Part shown: piece by piece, positions 8,529 through 10,122 of the stretch
How the letters are laid out: the number at the start of each line of letters is the position of its first letter
Numbering within the stretch: the stretch's first letter is position 1
Assembly (NCBI GenBank): GCA_001969505.1
Contig: LSSK01000859.1
Coordinates: 1 to 10,122, forward strand
DNA length: 10,122 nt
Direction of reading: 5' to 3'
DNA from: Zancudomyces culisetae
Lineage: Eukaryota > Kickxellomycota > Harpellomycetes > Harpellales > Legeriomycetaceae
Program-made: the position numbers and the translations under genes
The notes under the pieces: model-generated
Seen by the model: only the letters and a program-made list of their open reading frames with translations
What the model was told of the DNA's origin: nothing
Databases searched by the model: none

Positions 8529-9725
8529 CTATTTTTACTGACAAGTTTTTTTTGTTTTACATAGGTTTTAATTTGTTAAAATCATTATAGAGCTTTAATT
8601 ATCTAGGCACTGTTAATTAATATATGTTTTATGAATACCTAGCTGGAAACCAAATTTTCATTATTATTTAGAGTCTAAAATTGGCACTAGAATTCACATA
8701 TCTTTTATTTCATATTGTCCAAGTTATAAATATTAATTAAATAACACGAAATCCGTAAATATCTAAGTACAAAATATTAAAAAAGAATTGCTCCTTTAAA
8801 ACAATAACATGAAATTTTTTTATTTATAAATGTAATTTGCTATCCCACAAGTATTCCAGACTGTAGTGTTCTAGGACAATGCCATTTACAATCTAGAAAC
8901 ATTAATTTTCCATTAAAAGTATAGTTGGCAAATAAGAATAAATAATTCATACCTCCGAAATAAGGTATACAAGGTACTTTTATATCCATACATTTCTAAC
9001 TCTTAATAAAAGCAAAATTAGTTCAGGTTATAGTGATAGAATCCAGAAAAGTTTTATAACAAATTATAGTTAATTCAAACTGAAAGCTAAATATTCTAGA
9101 TTACAAATTTTTTAGTATTTTAAGAAAATCAGCTTTTGAATTAATCCGAGAGCCTATATTGATATATAATTGAAAATAAATTAGTACAAATAAGTTTGGA
9201 TAGTCATAAGCCAATAAATTAATTTCTTTATGCTTTGTTGATTACACCCAGTATCTGATTCTGAGTACTTTGATATTTTATGGAAACTCTTACTTTAAAC
9301 TAGTTATAAAATAAGAAAATGAACAGATTTTAATTTGAAACATATATACATTTCTAGATTATAGAATTGTGGTCTATGACTATATAAAGGAAAATATGAA
9401 ACAGTTGAGAAGAGATTACAGGCAAAAAGCAACAAGAATCATGATAAGACCATCTTATCCAACTAAGAACCGCTTAGATACATTCTTTATATACTCTATA
9501 CTTAGAAATAATAAAAAATATTTAAAAAATAAAAATAAATTTACCAAATCTCATCTCGAGATTTGAAATCTAAAATGTTTTATTTTCTTTAACCAAGCTC
9601 GCTAGTGTCAGCGATAAAGGTTAATATATTAAATAAAGTCTAATAAACACTAACAAACTACATAAATACACAAAAAGCATAAAATATTAAAAAAAAAAAA
9701 GATTTTGAAATTTAGATTAGGTGAA
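8529..9725. other. 1.2 kb AT-rich spacer without a supported gene
   Basis: I see no supported gene. An open frame at 9369-9566 (+, first true ATG at 9396) encodes a Lys/Asn-rich sequence whose second half is AT-driven. A stem-loop lies at 9545-9565. A 12-base A-run (9689-9700) precedes the G+C-richer block at the right end and could be a poly(dA:dT) promoter element for it. Confidence 0.55.
9545..9565. repeat. 8-bp inverted repeat
   Basis: CAAATCTC and GAGATTTG flank a five-base spacer and can form a perfect 8-bp stem. It lies in AT-rich spacer about 160 bases before the last gene. It could be a transcript-end hairpin or a chance structure. Confidence 0.35.
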
Positions 9726-9926
9726 ATGAGTTCCCAAAAGTTAAGTGAAAGCCCACACCTTTACAGTGGTGCGGCCAAAAATGGCCTAAAACCCAATATG
9801 GGAGCAAAAAAAAAGGGACTGGGAACGCCGAAAGGCAAGTACCTTGAAGATGAAAAGGGAGTTGGAAGTTTTTCATTCAAAAAAAATGAAAATTTTCATC
9901 TTGTACTCCTTCAAGTACTTACTTGA
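9726..9926 (+). CDS. 5' part of an unrecognised gene, first reading frame
   Basis: ATG 9726-9728 opens a 66-codon frame beginning MSSQKLSESPHLYSGAAKNG. It is rich in Gly, Lys and Ser up to about residue 50 and likely disordered. The last codons (HLVLLQVLT) look out of frame, because from about 9886 the +1 frame takes on protein-like character. An A9 run (9806-9814) and an A8 run (9879-9886) lie inside it. Loss of one A from the A8 run would carry this frame straight into the downstream one. The G+C content rises sharply relative to the spacer on the left. I do not recognise the product. Confidence 0.4.
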   Translation: MSSQKLSESPHLYSGAAKNGLKPNMGAKKKGLGTPKGKYLEDEKGVGSFSFKKNENFHLVLLQVLT

Positions 9927-10122
9927 CAAAGGTAAGGGGGAAGCTTGTAAAAGGATATGCAAGGGGGGCTCCGACTTAAAAATCGGGATTCACCTTCACT
10001 CCCTTGGTGAGGACCAGGAAGCTGGAATCCGAACCATCACCAACTCTCTAGGTGACACCTTATTCAATCTGTATATTGATAACGGCGCAGGAATTGCGTA
10101 CTTCACCTTTCACAGCATTGAA
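9886..10122 (+). CDS. Unrecognised gene running off the right edge, second frame
   Basis: This frame is open for 79 codons from ATG 9886-9888 to the window end; an earlier in-frame ATG is at 9850. It begins MKIFILYSFKYLL, then a basic segment with two cysteines (EACKRICKGG), then GIHLHSLGEDQEAGIRTITN and NLYIDNGAGIAYF, which reads like a folded domain. Many codons end in C, unlike random AT-rich sequence. The hydrophobic start could suggest a weak signal peptide if 9886 is the true start. More likely the true protein begins in the other frame at 9726 and the two are one gene with an indel at the A8 run. The 3' end is outside the window, and no family is recognised. Confidence 0.45.
   Translation, partial: MKIFILYSFKYLLDKGKGEACKRICKGGSDLKIGIHLHSLGEDQEAGIRTITNSLGDTLFNLYIDNGAGIAYFTFHSIE

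Noticed and set aside
9369-9566. 65-codon plus-strand open frame
   Set aside because: The start codon is GTG, the second half is Lys/Asn low-complexity, and no motif is seen; a lone short exon cannot be excluded but is unsupported.
9689-9700. A-run as the tail of a LINE-type retrotransposon
   Set aside because: There is no reverse transcriptase or other element sequence on either side and no target-site duplication visible.
10000-10050. T-arm-like GGTTCGGATTCC on the minus strand, suggesting a tRNA
   Set aside because: No matching D-arm, anticodon arm or acceptor stem could be found, and the stretch reads as coding on the plus strand.

Overview
The window looks like nuclear DNA of an AT-rich fungus. 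Two recognisable genes are split by short introns with GTAAGT donors, TAG or GAG acceptors and CTAAY/TTAAC-like branch sites. No bacterial operon structure or Shine-Dalgarno pattern is visible. Genes are separated by 0.9-2.4 kb of very AT-rich DNA. The lineage cannot be fixed from sequence alone; a fungus fits best because of the intron style, a NADPH oxidase without an N-terminal extension, and a small secreted Cys-containing protein.

Layout. 1-531 (+): the 3' part of an unrecognised Cys-containing protein gene. It reads in one frame up to a TGA at 201-203 and in the +1 frame from there to 531, so it is probably broken. A further protein-like stretch (578-808) follows in a third frame. 1706-2022 (+): DPH3/KTI11, the CSL zinc-finger protein of diphthamide synthesis, two exons, unusually short (59 residues). 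4463-6481 (+): a three-exon NADPH-oxidase-family flavocytochrome of 593 residues. Its haem histidines are intact, but four of its FAD/NADPH-binding motifs depart from consensus. 8001-8414 (-): a 137-residue secreted protein with four cysteines and a possible beta/gamma-crystallin-like pattern. 9726-10122 (+): an unrecognised gene running off the right edge, read in two frames that switch near an A8 homopolymer.

There is no sign that these genes form one pathway. Two are conserved eukaryotic housekeeping or redox genes. The other three are lineage-specific genes or gene remnants, two of them frame-disrupted as given. The long spacers hold only small inverted repeats, weak promoter or poly(A)-like words and one uncertain candidate exon region (6641-7138). 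I found no tRNA, rRNA, CRISPR array or clear transposon.
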